From Methylophilales bacterium HTCC2181 (GTDB lineage Bacteria > Pseudomonadota > Gammaproteobacteria > Burkholderiales > Methylophilaceae), in the NCBI GenBank assembly GCA_000168995.1, contig AAUX01000001.1, forward strand, positions 434,001 through 498,000: 64,000 nt of DNA, written 5' to 3'. The translations under genes and the position numbers were made by a program. Positions within the stretch are counted from its first letter, which is position 1, and each line of letters begins with the position of its first letter. Under the pieces are notes generated by a model. That model saw only the letters and a program-made list of their open reading frames with translations, made no database searches and was not told the origin of the DNA. Shown piece after piece: positions 44,806 to 53,400 of the stretch.

Positions 44806-46134
44806 CTATGCAAAGCTCAAAGGTATAGTTATTTTTGCCTCAAGCCCGCCTTCTTTTCGATTAATTAATTTAAGACTACCTGAATGAACTTTAATAATCC
44901 TATCAGCAATTGCAAGACCAAGACCACTGCCACCATCATTTCCTCTGGCTTCATCCACCCTTTCAAAAGGCTTTAACAGCAAATCTTTTTGGTCTTCTGG
45001 TATACCTGGACCCTTATCTAAGACGCTAATTACAAAACTTTCTTCCAGTAAAGTTGCTTTAACTACGACCTCTTCATGCGAATAAAAGAAGGCATTATTA
45101 ATGAGGTTATCAAGACATCTTTGAAAGGCTAAGGGCCTAATATCAACAAAAAGTTTTTTAGGAACGTCCACGCGAATATTTCTTTTTTGTAGCTTAAAGT
45201 TTTGCCCCATCCTGTTGTGCTTGCTTCTTATTTCAACTAAGAATTTTCCAAGGTTTGTTGGAACCAATGGCTCGTCCTCAAAACCACGAGCATATTCTAA
45301 GAATTGATTAATAATGTCATTTATTTCCACAATATCCTCCTCCATACTTTCTTTCATCAGCTCAGATCCTTTGGGAAGTAACTCGGCTGCAAGCCTTAAT
45401 CTGGTTAAAGGAGTTCTTATGTCATGCGACACACTTGCTAAAAGAAATTGTCTTTCTTTGGAAATTTTAGAGAGGTTGGCTGACATCTCATTGAATGCCT
45501 GACTTACTTCACGAAACTCTGTGACATTGTCCAACGGCAAGGGCTCTATAACCTGTCCTTGCCGAATTTTTTCGGCACCATTAATTACCTGCCTTAATGG
45601 CCTGCTAATTCTTTGGGTAGTGGCGTATGAACTCAGTATTGCTAGAATAAAGACTATTGTTCCCCAACCAATCCAATGCCATGGGAAAGGCCTGTCAATA
45701 ATGGTTCTTGGTACCACGATCCAAAAAAGTGCATAATCAATCTCAAAGCTTACCCAAATACCTGGGATATCATAATGATTAACAGTAATAAGAGTGTCGG
45801 GCGGTAATTTGCTCTTAATGTTTTTAACAACAAGTTTTAAAAATGGATCATTAGGTATTGGTTCAAGTGGCTCAAAATAATAAGCTGGGTAGATGCTTAC
45901 GTCCCCTATGCCGGATAGTTCATTCAAAAGTCTCAATCTTTTGTTATAAGCCGCAGCCTCTAGTGATACTTTGGTAAAATTTACAATAGTAACTATTTCT
46001 TGCGCAAGAGATTGTGCGCGAGGCTCTCGTTCAAAGTAATCGAATATTTTAATGGAGACAATTTGTGCTATTAAAAGAAGGCCAGCGATTAATAGAGTTA
46101 ATCTAGCAAGAAATGTTTTTGGAATAAACTTCAA
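44806..46134 (-). CDS. envZ: Sensor histidine kinase EnvZ
   Basis: Osmolarity/envelope-signal kinase for OmpR. 442 residues: helix 1 at about 9-30, periplasmic part 31-152, helix 2 at 153-172, HAMP (RISRPLRQVINGAEKI), His237 in SVSHDIRTPLTRLRLAAEL, N-box DNLINNAFFYS, GPGIPEDQKDLLLKPFERVD, GGSGLGLAIADRII. Four bases after ompR. The WHWIGWG stretch before helix 2 resembles betaproteobacterial members. Confidence 0.93.
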   Translation of the reverse strand: MKFIPKTFLARLTLLIAGLLLIAQIVSIKIFDYFEREPRAQSLAQEIVTIVNFTKVSLEAAAYNKRLRLLNELSGIGDVSIYPAYYFEPLEPIPNDPFLKLVVKNIKSKLPPDTLITVNHYDIPGIWVSFEIDYALFWIVVPRTIIDRPFPWHWIGWGTIVFILAILSSYATTQRISRPLRQVINGAEKIRQGQVIEPLPLDNVTEFREVSQAFNEMSANLSKISKERQFLLASVSHDIRTPLTRLRLAAELLPKGSELMKESMEEDIVEINDIINQFLEYARGFEDEPLVPTNLGKFLVEIRSKHNRMGQNFKLQKRNIRVDVPKKLFVDIRPLAFQRCLDNLINNAFFYSHEEVVVKATLLEESFVISVLDKGPGIPEDQKDLLLKPFERVDEARGNDGGSGLGLAIADRIIKVHSGSLKLINRKEGGLEAKITIPLSFA

Positions 46135-46138
46135 TTAA

Positions 46139-46855
46139 TTATGCTTCACTATCCGGTACAAATATATAGCCAAACCCCCATTTAGTTTGTAGGAATTTTG
46201 GTTTATTTGGGTCTGCCTCTATCAATCTTCTAAGTCTCGATATTTGCACATCTATGCTTCGATCAAAAACGTCAAGCTCCTTACCTTTGGATAATTGCAT
46301 AATTTGATCGCGTGATAATGGTTGTTTAGGATGCTCAACAAAAACTCTTAGAAGGTCATATTCGCCCGCAGTAATTTGGATCTCTTTCTCACCTTTAAAT
46401 AAGCTTCTATTAGTCAAATCAAACACAAAGTTGCCAAATTTTATTATTGTTTTATCGGATTGACGAACAGGGGCAGTTTGTCTCCTTATAATTGCGTTGA
46501 TTCGGGCGAGCAACTCTCTTGGATTAAAAGGTTTGGGAAGATAGTCGTCTGCACCCATTTCCAGACCTACGATCCTGTCTACCTCATCACCCTTTGCGGT
46601 AAGCATTATGATGGGCGTATCTATTTTATTTACTCTAAGTCGCTGGCAAACCTCTAAACCAGACTCTTCCGGCATCATTAAATCCAAGACAATCAAGTTG
46701 ATATTGTAATTTATTCGTAACTCATCAAGCTCAGCGCCATTCGATGCTGTCACAACGGAAAGACCTTGATCACTTAAATACTTTGCTGTGAGCTCTCTAA
46801 TTTTTGGATCATCATCTACCAGTGCAATTTGGGCTGAATTTTGGTTTGTTGTCAT
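46139..46855 (-). CDS. ompR: Response regulator OmpR
   Basis: 238 residues: receiver domain with acidic pair at 14-15, phosphorylated Asp58 in IVLDLMMPEESG, conserved TAKGD, GADDYLPKPFNPRELLARI; C-terminal winged helix (ITAGEYDLLRVFVEHPKQPLSRDQ, DRSIDVQISRLRRLIE). Divergent from the EF-hand gene; the shared 176-base gap carries four phased GTNACA half-sites, so it may regulate both itself and the EF-hand gene. Confidence 0.95.
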   Translation of the reverse strand: MTTNQNSAQIALVDDDPKIRELTAKYLSDQGLSVVTASNGAELDELRINYNINLIVLDLMMPEESGLEVCQRLRVNKIDTPIIMLTAKGDEVDRIVGLEMGADDYLPKPFNPRELLARINAIIRRQTAPVRQSDKTIIKFGNFVFDLTNRSLFKGEKEIQITAGEYDLLRVFVEHPKQPLSRDQIMQLSKGKELDVFDRSIDVQISRLRRLIEADPNKPKFLQTKWGFGYIFVPDSEA

Positions 46856-46918
46856 AATATTTAATGCGTGAAATGTTTCTATTATGTAATATATTACTCT
46901 GAATTATAAAGTTTAGTT

Positions 46919-46967
46919 GTTACAATTTAGTTACAATTTAATCTAATTCTGTAACATTAAAGTCACA
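46919..46967. promoter_or_regulatory. Four phased GTNACA half-sites, candidate OmpR operator
   Basis: GTTACA at 46919 and 46930, GTAACA at 46951, GTCACA at 46962: spacings 11, 21 and 11 bases, so all lie on one face of the helix as direct repeats. OmpR binds tandem ten-base half-sites that include GTNACA/GTAACA. The last site lies about 40 bases before the start of transcription expected from a TATAGT at 46993-46998. Confidence 0.6.
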
Positions 46968-46980
46968 ATTAAGTAGGAGA

Positions 46981-47016
46981 ATGGTTGTCCGTTATAGTTA
47001 TATGCACACAAATTAA
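46981..47016 (+). promoter_or_regulatory. Upstream mini-ORF, first unit
   Basis: ATG at 46981 opens 11 codons that end MHTN-stop at 47014-47016; ATG 47002 within it begins the MHTN unit. TAGGAG at 46974-46979 lies too near the 46981 ATG to serve it well, but would suit neither of the later starts either. Same frame as the EF-hand gene. Confidence 0.4.
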
Positions 47017-47031
47017 ATGCACACAAATTAA
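47017..47031 (+). promoter_or_regulatory. Upstream mini-ORF, tandem 15-base copy
   Basis: Exact repeat of 47002-47016 (atgcacacaaattaa): ATG, three codons, TAA, and immediately the ATG of the EF-hand gene at 47032. Stop and start adjoin twice, which suits translational reinitiation. Copy number change in 15-base units would alter only the leader. Confidence 0.5.
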
Positions 47032-47502
47032 ATGCGTAAATTTTATTTTAACTTATTGATTGTACTATACTTTTTTTCTACGAGTCAGGTATTGGCTGAC
47101 ATAAATGCTGCAAATGATGATGTTAAGCCATCACAAATAGAGCTAATCCGTAATGCTTTAGATGAATTTTCCCACTCCCACACTAAGAATAGTGTCGTTT
47201 ATGATCAAAAAAAGCGAGAAATGCTGGACAGTGTTGAGCAGAGATTTTATGCTTGTGACCCAGATAATGACAATACCCTCGATGTTTATGAGACTACTCA
47301 GTGCCTTCCTCAAGTAGCGAGACAATTCAGGCAAGTCGATATAGATAATGATAATGTCATCAGTTTGGATGAATTATCAATAATGGCAAAAGATTATCAT
47401 CAAAAAGAAGCTAAAAAAAATAATATTAACGTTCTTTCCGATAGCATTTCAAACGAAAGCTCTGCAGCATCACTTCCACAAAATACCCAGTTAACTAATT
47501 AA
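47032..47502 (+). CDS. Exported EF-hand protein, lanmodulin-like first loop
   Basis: 156 residues with a signal peptide (FYFNLLIVLYFFSTSQVLA, cut after 22). Two EF-hand loops: residues 76-87 DPDNDNTLDVYE and 103-114 DIDNDNVISLDE, 15 residues apart. Pro at position 2 and Asp at position 9 of loop 1 are marks of lanmodulin, the periplasmic lanthanide binder of methylotrophs; the close spacing is also like lanmodulin, though other proteobacterial calcium EF-hand proteins share it. Cys75 and Cys91 flank loop 1 and could form a disulfide. The C-terminal 35 residues are Ser/Asn-rich and likely disordered. Start ATG 47032; no ribosome site nearby, see the mini-ORFs. Calcium binding remains the simpler reading. 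Confidence 0.75.
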   Translation: MRKFYFNLLIVLYFFSTSQVLADINAANDDVKPSQIELIRNALDEFSHSHTKNSVVYDQKKREMLDSVEQRFYACDPDNDNTLDVYETTQCLPQVARQFRQVDIDNDNVISLDELSIMAKDYHQKEAKKNNINVLSDSISNESSAASLPQNTQLTN

Positions 47503-47551
47503 TAGCAATCTCTTCGTTATATAGTCAAATTTAATTTAAACTTCTAATCAT

Positions 47552-48667
47552 ATGATTGAGGTTACAACAAATACTACTTTTTCTAACTTAGAGGCCTATT
47601 TCGAGCATATCCCTGAAAACACTTTTGTTTCCTATACTTTTTTTAATGCACTAGAAAATTCATTTTCCATTGGTAAAGATACGGGGTGGTTACCATTTCC
47701 TCTAATTGCAAGAGAAGAGGGGAAGGCCATTGGGTTTTTACCCACTTTTATTAAAGAGCATTCCTATGGGGAATACGTTTTTGATTGGGTTTGGGCAGAA
47801 GCATTTCAAAAGCATGGGTTAAGTTATTTTCCTAAAATAGTCTGTTCTATACCTTTTACCCCTATAAGTGGACCTCGCATCCTGGCAAAAGATCTTGAGG
47901 TAAAGCGCATGCTTATAAAAGCCTTAGAAAAAATAATGCATCAACATAAAATTTCTTCCTGCCATTTTTTATTTACTAATTCAGAAGATCAGAAAATATT
48001 AAATGAGAGTGGTTGGATGCATAGGCAAGGAGTTCAATTTAGGTGGACTAATAAAAATTATAAGACCTACGATGATTTTCTTAACACCCTTTCTCAGCCT
48101 AAAAGAAAAAAAATAAAACAGGAGCGAAAGAAGCTAGACAACTTAAATTTAAATGTAATAAGAAAGACTGGGAGCAATATTTTAGAAGAAGACCTTCAGT
48201 TTTTTTATCAATGTTACTGCAACACATATGCAATACATAAATCGACCCCCTACTTAACTTATGATTTTTTTTACGAAATTTATAAAAAAATATCTAATAA
48301 AATATTACTTATCATTGCGTATGATAGTGATGGTCCTGTAGGGTCTGCATTAAATATTTTTGATAATAATAATCTTTACGGGAGGTATTGGGGGGCAATT
48401 AAATACATCCCTTATTTACATTTTGAGCTATGTTACTACCAAGGTCAAGAGTACTGTATTGAGAATAATCTATCCATATTTGAGGGAGGTGCCCAAGGAG
48501 AGCATAAGCTTGCTAGGGGTTTCGAGCCCTTCGAAACCTATTCAAGTCATTATATTGTGAATGAAGAGTTCAGAGATGCCATCAGTAAATTTCTAGAAGA
48601 AGAAGGCGACCGGATGAGTGTTTATACAAACGAATTAGAGGAAAGGTCACCTTACAAAAATGAATAA
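47552..48667 (+). CDS. DUF482 / peptidogalycan-type GNAT acyltransferase
   Basis: 371 residues of the family annotated as peptidogalycan biosynthesis protein (DUF482), a FemAB-like double GNAT fold. Seen: SYTFFNALENSFSIGKDTGWLPFPL, IGFLPTFIKEHSYGEYVFDWVWAEAF, GPRILAK, FRWTNKNYKTYDDFLNTLSQPKRKKIKQERK, FFYQCYCNTYAIH, FEGGAQGEHKLARGFEP. True substrate unknown. 49 bases after the EF-hand gene, perhaps in one transcript; stop adjoins the converging DUF2970 gene. Confidence 0.88.
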   Translation: MIEVTTNTTFSNLEAYFEHIPENTFVSYTFFNALENSFSIGKDTGWLPFPLIAREEGKAIGFLPTFIKEHSYGEYVFDWVWAEAFQKHGLSYFPKIVCSIPFTPISGPRILAKDLEVKRMLIKALEKIMHQHKISSCHFLFTNSEDQKILNESGWMHRQGVQFRWTNKNYKTYDDFLNTLSQPKRKKIKQERKKLDNLNLNVIRKTGSNILEEDLQFFYQCYCNTYAIHKSTPYLTYDFFYEIYKKISNKILLIIAYDSDGPVGSALNIFDNNNLYGRYWGAIKYIPYLHFELCYYQGQEYCIENNLSIFEGGAQGEHKLARGFEPFETYSSHYIVNEEFRDAISKFLEEEGDRMSVYTNELEERSPYKNE

Positions 48668-48856
48668 TTAGTCCACAATAATACCAACCAGAGAACGAAG
48701 TACGATTATTCCAAAAACCACTATAAAAAAACCGGCAATCAAAAAGTATTTAACTCCATTCTGCTCTATAAAATCTTCATCCTCTTTAAATTTTTTGTTA
48801 TTTTGAACACCAAAAAAAGCAGATAATACGCTAGATATTATGTGGTACAACTTCAT
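48668..48856 (-). CDS. DUF2970 small membrane protein
   Basis: 62 residues: ISSVLSAFFGVQNNKKFKED at the N-terminus and one membrane helix (YFLIAGFFIVVFGIIVLRSLVGII). The S-LSAFFGVQ block is the DUF2970 signature, found in Beta- and Gammaproteobacteria with no known function. Its stop abuts the DUF482 gene end to end. Confidence 0.8.
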   Translation of the reverse strand: MKLYHIISSVLSAFFGVQNNKKFKEDEDFIEQNGVKYFLIAGFFIVVFGIIVLRSLVGIIVD

Positions 48857-48918
48857 AGCATTGACCCTGTTATTTTGAATTATCGTAAATGTTTTTATGA
48901 CCAGAGTTGGGTTTTAAT

Positions 48919-48995
48919 TGGTGGTGATGGGGGGGATCGAACCCCCGACCTCAGGATTATGAATCCTGCGCTCTAACCGGCTGAGCTACATCACC
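48919..48995 (-). tRNA. tRNA-Met (anticodon CAT)
   Basis: 77-nt cloverleaf, acceptor ggtgatg/catcacc, anticodon loop ttcataa, CCA encoded at 48919-48921. Starts with a paired G-C, so not initiator tRNA; most likely elongator Met. tRNA-Ile2, in which C34 becomes lysidine, shares this anticodon and is the alternative. TATAAT on the minus strand at 49016-49021 is a likely -10 box. Confidence 0.88.
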
Positions 48996-49021
48996 ATTAA
49001 TTTATTACGGGAGGGATTATA

Positions 49022-50107
49022 TCAAACATTAAACCTAAAATGCATAACATCTCCATCTTTAACTATATAGTCTTTTCCTTCTAATTTCATTTTACCTGCT
49101 TCCTTAGATTTAGCCTCACCCTTATAGGACAGGTAGTCATCAAACGCAATAACCTCTGCTCTAATAAAGCCTTTTTCAAAGTCTGTATGTATCTCTCCTG
49201 CAGCCTGCGGAGCTGTTGCTCCAACCTTGGTTGTCCAAGCTCTTACCTCTTTAACTCCTGCAGTAAAATAAGTTTGTAATCCTAATAGTTTGTATGCCTC
49301 TCTAATCAGTCGATTTAAGCCAGGCTCGACTAGATCCATTTCGGACAAGAATATAAGCTTTTCTTCATCTTCAAGTTCTGAAATATCTGACTCAATTTTT
49401 GCGCAAATTGTAACAACAGGTGAGTCCATTCCTTCAGCATAACGCTTTAACTCATCAAGGTTTTTATTATTCTCAAAACCGCTCTCATCAACATTCGCAA
49501 CAAACATCATTGGCTTAATCGTTATTAAACATAACGGCTTGATGAGAAAAATTTCTTCTTTTTCTAATTTTAATTTGATTGCTAAGTGGCCTTGATTGAA
49601 ATTCTCTTGTAATTTTTCGTAAACAGCAATAAGGCTTTTTGATTCTTTGTCACCAGATTTAGATTTTTTTGATTCTTTTTGAATGGCTTTTTCTAAGGTT
49701 TCCATATCTGCTAAAATTAGCTCTGTATGAATAGTTTCGATATCTGAAATTGGATCAATTTTTCCTGCTACATGAATAATATTATCATCATTAAAGCATC
49801 GAACAACATGAAGAATCGCATCAGTTTCACGAATATTTGCTAGAAACTTATTTCCAAGTCCTTCTCCCTTAGAGGCACCTTCAACCAACCCAGCAATATC
49901 AACAAACTCAACTATCGCAGGTTGTATTTTTTCAGGATTTACAATTTCCGAGAGCATACCTATTCTTGGGTCTGGAACTTCGACAATACCTACGTTAGGC
50001 TCAATGGTACAAAAAGGATAATTATTTGCATCTATTCCTGCCTTAGTAATAGCATTAAACAAGGTTGATTTACCAACATTAGGAAGACCGACTATGCCAC
50101 ATTTCAT
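49022..50107 (-). CDS. ychF: Ribosome-binding ATPase YchF
   Basis: Obg-like ATPase tied to translation and oxidative-stress response. 361 residues: [56 protein letters not shown]-terminal TGS domain ([20 protein letters not shown]). 17 bases after pth; its 3' end holds the likely promoter of tRNA-Met. Confidence 0.97.
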   Translation of the reverse strand: MKCGIVGLPNVGKSTLFNAITKAGIDANNYPFCTIEPNVGIVEVPDPRIGMLSEIVNPEKIQPAIVEFVDIAGLVEGASKGEGLGNKFLANIRETDAILHVVRCFNDDNIIHVAGKIDPISDIETIHTELILADMETLEKAIQKESKKSKSGDKESKSLIAVYEKLQENFNQGHLAIKLKLEKEEIFLIKPLCLITIKPMMFVANVDESGFENNKNLDELKRYAEGMDSPVVTICAKIESDISELEDEEKLIFLSEMDLVEPGLNRLIREAYKLLGLQTYFTAGVKEVRAWTTKVGATAPQAAGEIHTDFEKGFIRAEVIAFDDYLSYKGEAKSKEAGKMKLEGKDYIVKDGDVMHFRFNV

Positions 50108-50124
50108 ATAATATCCTTGAGAAT

Positions 50125-50697
50125 TTAAGCGGTATGGAGGCTTAACATTGCTTTATCAAATTCACCACTTATTAATAGAGAGAAGATTTGATAGCTGCTA
50201 TAAATACTATCTTCAATTAAGTTAGAGTCAATTTTGGAGGGGTTTTTAAGAACATAGTCGCTAACCTCATTTTTGTCTCCGGGATGACCAATACCGATTC
50301 TAAGTCTCCAAAAATTATTTGATCCCAATTGATTTGAAATATCTTTAACACCGTTGTGACCTCCATGACCTCCACCCAACTTTAATTTAACCTTACCTGG
50401 AATAATATCAAGTTCATCATGAATTATTAATATTTCTTCAGGTTTAATCTTATAAAATTTTGTAATAGCTTGAACCGACTTTCCGCTATCATTCATAAAA
50501 GTTGAAGGTTTGAGGAAATGAATATCACCATTATCTTGATAGTTAGAATGTTCACCAAAATATTTAGAAGATTTTTTAAATGATAGGCGATGATTAAGCG
50601 CAACAAAATCTATCCACCAGAAACCTGCATTATGTCTGGTTGTTAGATATTTATCGCCAGGATTTCCTAGCCCAACAAATAGTTTTATCTTACTCAC
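50125..50697 (-). CDS. pth: Peptidyl-tRNA hydrolase
   Basis: Frees tRNA from dropped-off peptidyl-tRNA. 190 residues: [23 protein letters not shown] with catalytic His in [51 protein letters not shown]. Follows rplY by 42 bases. Confidence 0.97.
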   Translation of the reverse strand: MSKIKLFVGLGNPGDKYLTTRHNAGFWWIDFVALNHRLSFKKSSKYFGEHSNYQDNGDIHFLKPSTFMNDSGKSVQAITKFYKIKPEEILIIHDELDIIPGKVKLKLGGGHGGHNGVKDISNQLGSNNFWRLRIGIGHPGDKNEVSDYVLKNPSKIDSNLIEDSIYSSYQIFSLLISGEFDKAMLSLHTA

Positions 50698-50705
50698 AGA
50701 AATTC

Positions 50706-50732
50706 AACCCTGCACTCAATAAGGGCAGGGTT
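50706..50732. other. Hairpin between rplY and pth
   Basis: Eight-base arms aaccctgc/gcagggtt around an 11-base loop in the 42-base gap. No T-run follows on the minus strand, so it is more likely an mRNA processing or stability element than a terminator. Confidence 0.45.
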
Positions 50733-50739
50733 AGATTTA

Positions 50740-51432
50740 TTATTCGCTAGACTCTGAGCCTTGGCCATCAGATTTTTCATCCCCAGACTCATCCCCAGAG
50801 CTACCTTCCTCACTACCTTCTTCGCTATTTTCAGATTGAGCTGTAACCGCTTCTTCTACAACCACTTTAGGCTTACTAATAGATGTGATAGCAGGGTCAT
50901 TTTCATCGGATAATGTCGTTAATTCAACCCCTTCTGGTACTTTTACTTCAGATAAGTGGATCGAATCACCAATAGATAAGGCGCTCATATCTACTTCGAT
51001 ATACTGGGGTAGGTCTTTTGGTAGGCAAGAAATATCTATTTCAGTCATGATATGAGAAATTAAGCCTCCTTCCAATTTAACTCCTGGGGCTGTTTCTTCA
51101 TTAATGAAGTGGAATGGTACTTTTACACTAATCTTCTCATTTTCGTTAATTCTTTGAAAATCAATATGAACAATGTTGTTTCTAACTGGATGCATTTGGA
51201 AGTCTCGAAGGATAACCGCTTCTTTTTTTCCAGCCAAATTCAGCGTTAGGATCGAAGCATGAAAAGCCTCGTGTCTAAACTGCATAAATAGCTCTTTAGA
51301 ATCAATTTCCAAGCTTGTAGCTTCTTTATCACCACCATAAAGAACTCCAGGGGTTTTTCCTGCATGTCGAAGACGGCGGCTCGCACCCGTACCTTTCAAC
51401 TCTCTTACATTTGCATTTATTTGAATCTTCAT
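50740..51432 (-). CDS. rplY: Ribosomal protein bL25, CTC type
   Basis: Binds 5S rRNA in the central protuberance. 230 residues: L25 domain (IQINANVRELKGTGASRRLR, GKTPGVLYGG), TL5/CTC second domain, then a strongly acidic Ser/Glu/Asp/Gly tail of about 35 residues (SEEGSEEGSSGDES). Such low-complexity tails are common in long L25 forms. GGAGC ribosome site before ATG 51432; 64 bases after prs with a hairpin in between. Confidence 0.96.
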   Translation of the reverse strand: MKIQINANVRELKGTGASRRLRHAGKTPGVLYGGDKEATSLEIDSKELFMQFRHEAFHASILTLNLAGKKEAVILRDFQMHPVRNNIVHIDFQRINENEKISVKVPFHFINEETAPGVKLEGGLISHIMTEIDISCLPKDLPQYIEVDMSALSIGDSIHLSEVKVPEGVELTTLSDENDPAITSISKPKVVVEEAVTAQSENSEEGSEEGSSGDESGDEKSDGQGSESSE

Positions 51433-51453
51433 TATTTATTGCTCCTAAATTAA

Positions 51454-51477
51454 AATAGCCCCGCGACCAGGGCTATT
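51454..51477 (-). terminator. Hairpin in prs-rplY gap, possible attenuator
   Basis: Eight-base arms aatagccc/gggctatt, eight-base loop; on the minus strand the stem is followed by TTAATTT, a weak T-run, and then the rplY ribosome site. Could end a share of the prs transcripts before rplY. Confidence 0.5.
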
Positions 51478-51495
51478 GAATAACATGATTACAAG

Positions 51496-52446
51496 CTAGT
51501 CGATAAAAAGCGAACTTACTGAATCTTCATCACTTATTCGCTTAATAGTCTCAGCTAAAATTTTTGCTACAGATAACTGCCTAATTTTCGTATTATTTAC
51601 AGCATTTTCGCGAAGCGTAATTGTATCAGTAATTACAATTTCATCAAGCTCTGAACTATTGATTGTCTCAATAGCCTTGCCCGATAAAATCGGATGAGTA
51701 GCATACGCAACAACTTTTTCAGCCCCCTGTTTTTTTAATGCTGAAGCAGCTTCACATAATGTATTTGCTGTATCAACAATATCATCGATGATAATGCATG
51801 TTCTTCCTGAGACATCTCCAATAATGTTCATGACTTCAGAAACGTTGGGTTTTGGTCTTCTTTTGTCAATAATTGCTAGATCAGAACCAAGGATTTTTGC
51901 GCATGCCCTTGCTCTCACTACTCCGCCAACATCTGGGGAGACTATGACTGGATTTTTATACTTTTGCCCCACGAGATCTTCGAGAAGAACTGGTGTTGCA
52001 TAGATATTGTCAACGGGTATATCAAAAAAACCTTGAATCTGATCGGAATGAAGATCCATTGTTAGGAGCCTATTGACACCAATAGTCGTTAACATGTTAG
52101 CAACAACTTTTGCCGTAATCGCTACACGTGCAGACCTTGGCCTTCTATCTTGTCTGGAGTAGCCCAAATAAGGAATTGCTGCAGTAATACGAGCAGCAGA
52201 GGATCTTCTAAGCGCGTCAACAATAACCAAAATCTCCATTAGGTTATCATTTGTTGGAAAACTTGTAGACTGAAGGATAAACACATCTTTACCCCGAACA
52301 TTCTCCAGGAGCTCAACCATGGTTTCACCATCACTAAAGCATCCTACAGTTGCTTTTCCAAGCTTCATATTCAAGTGGCTAACAACTTTTTCTGCGAGTT
52401 CAGTATTTGCGTTACCAGCAAAAATCATAAGCTCTTTAGTTTTCAA
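51496..52446 (-). CDS. prs: Ribose-phosphate pyrophosphokinase
   Basis: Makes PRPP for nucleotides, histidine and NAD. 316 residues from a TTG at 52446: AAGGA lies seven bases upstream, and the product [20 protein letters not shown] has the standard N-terminus and length; the ATG at 52428 (310 residues) is less likely and the frame beyond 52446 runs into tRNA-Gln. Seen: [79 protein letters not shown]. Likely cotranscribed with tRNA-Gln 20 bases ahead. Confidence 0.96.
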   Translation of the reverse strand: MKTKELMIFAGNANTELAEKVVSHLNMKLGKATVGCFSDGETMVELLENVRGKDVFILQSTSFPTNDNLMEILVIVDALRRSSAARITAAIPYLGYSRQDRRPRSARVAITAKVVANMLTTIGVNRLLTMDLHSDQIQGFFDIPVDNIYATPVLLEDLVGQKYKNPVIVSPDVGGVVRARACAKILGSDLAIIDKRRPKPNVSEVMNIIGDVSGRTCIIIDDIVDTANTLCEAASALKKQGAEKVVAYATHPILSGKAIETINSSELDEIVITDTITLRENAVNNTKIRQLSVAKILAETIKRISDEDSVSSLFID

Positions 52447-52466
52447 AGTTTTTCCTTGAATAAAAT

Positions 52467-52543
52467 TGGCTGGGGAGGAAGGATTCGAACCTTCGCATGC
52501 AGGGATCAAAACCCTGTGCCTTAACCAGCTTGGCGACTCCCCA
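52467..52543 (-). tRNA. tRNA-Gln (anticodon TTG)
   Basis: 77-nt cloverleaf, acceptor tggggag/ctcccca, anticodon loop ttttgat, CCA encoded at 52467-52469. U1-A72 start is typical of tRNA-Gln. Wedged between ispE (ends 52545) and prs, one base from ispE, so it must be cut from a longer transcript. Confidence 0.96.
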
Positions 52544-52544
52544 A

Positions 52545-53384
52545 TTAATCGGTCAAAAAGTGTGGGTGAACCGATAAACCCTTAACGCTAATAATTTTAG
52601 TATCTTTTGGCCTTTTTTTATCAATCAACTCTGCTAAATTTAAGTCATTTGATTTAATAAATAATGTTGAGCCAGTTCCGGTTATTTTTGGAGCACCAAA
52701 CTCTTTAAGCCATAAAAATAACTCATGCAATCTATTATGCTTTTTGAATATTGTATCAATCAAATCATTGCCAATATTATCATGCTCTTCATTGCTAAAT
52801 GAGGTCGTTATTTTCAACGGAATTACCTTATTTGTCAATTTAAAATCACGAAAGATACTGCTTGTAGATATAGATACATCAGGAATGATCAAAATATATC
52901 TAAAGTTATCGATTAAAATTGGGCTTATCTTATCTCCAATACCTTCTACCCAACCATTTTTTCCATTAATAAAAAAGGGAACGTCCGCGCCTAACTTTAA
53001 ACCTATCCCCATTAATTTTTTTTTGTTAATTTTTAGATCGTATATCTGATTTATAGCTAGCAGAGTGGTGGCTGCATCAGAGCTCCCACCACCCAACCCT
53101 GCTCCAACTGGTATATTTTTCTTTACTTTAATTGTTACCCCTAGTGTTGTGCCATCAAGTATTAGCTGGGCTGCTTTAAAGCATAAGTCATCTTCCTTCA
53201 GTATGGATGAGTTGTCGTTCTCTATGATTATTTTACCATCAGCTCTAGGCGCTATAAAAATTTCATCATACAAGCCAACCATCTGAAAAATACTTTGCAG
53301 ATTATGATAGCCATTATTTTTTTGGCTTAACACTTTCAGAAATAAATTAATTTTTGCTGGAGCAAGAAACTTAACGAAAGCCAT
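52545..53384 (-). CDS. ispE: 4-diphosphocytidyl-2-C-methyl-D-erythritol kinase
   Basis: GHMP kinase of the MEP isoprenoid pathway. 279 residues: [79 protein letters not shown]. 16 bases after lolB. Confidence 0.96.
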   Translation of the reverse strand: MAFVKFLAPAKINLFLKVLSQKNNGYHNLQSIFQMVGLYDEIFIAPRADGKIIIENDNSSILKEDDLCFKAAQLILDGTTLGVTIKVKKNIPVGAGLGGGSSDAATTLLAINQIYDLKINKKKLMGIGLKLGADVPFFINGKNGWVEGIGDKISPILIDNFRYILIIPDVSISTSSIFRDFKLTNKVIPLKITTSFSNEEHDNIGNDLIDTIFKKHNRLHELFLWLKEFGAPKITGTGSTLFIKSNDLNLAELIDKKRPKDTKIISVKGLSVHPHFLTD

Positions 53385-53400
53385 GCTTTGTTTTTCTTCT

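Noticed and set aside
47032-47502. Calling the EF-hand gene lanmodulin outright
   Set aside because: Only one of two loops has Pro2 and Asp9, the spacing is 15 rather than 12-13, and no methylotrophy gene is in the window.
50706-50732. Terminator after rplY
   Set aside because: The stem is good but no T-run follows on the coding strand; listed only as a hairpin.
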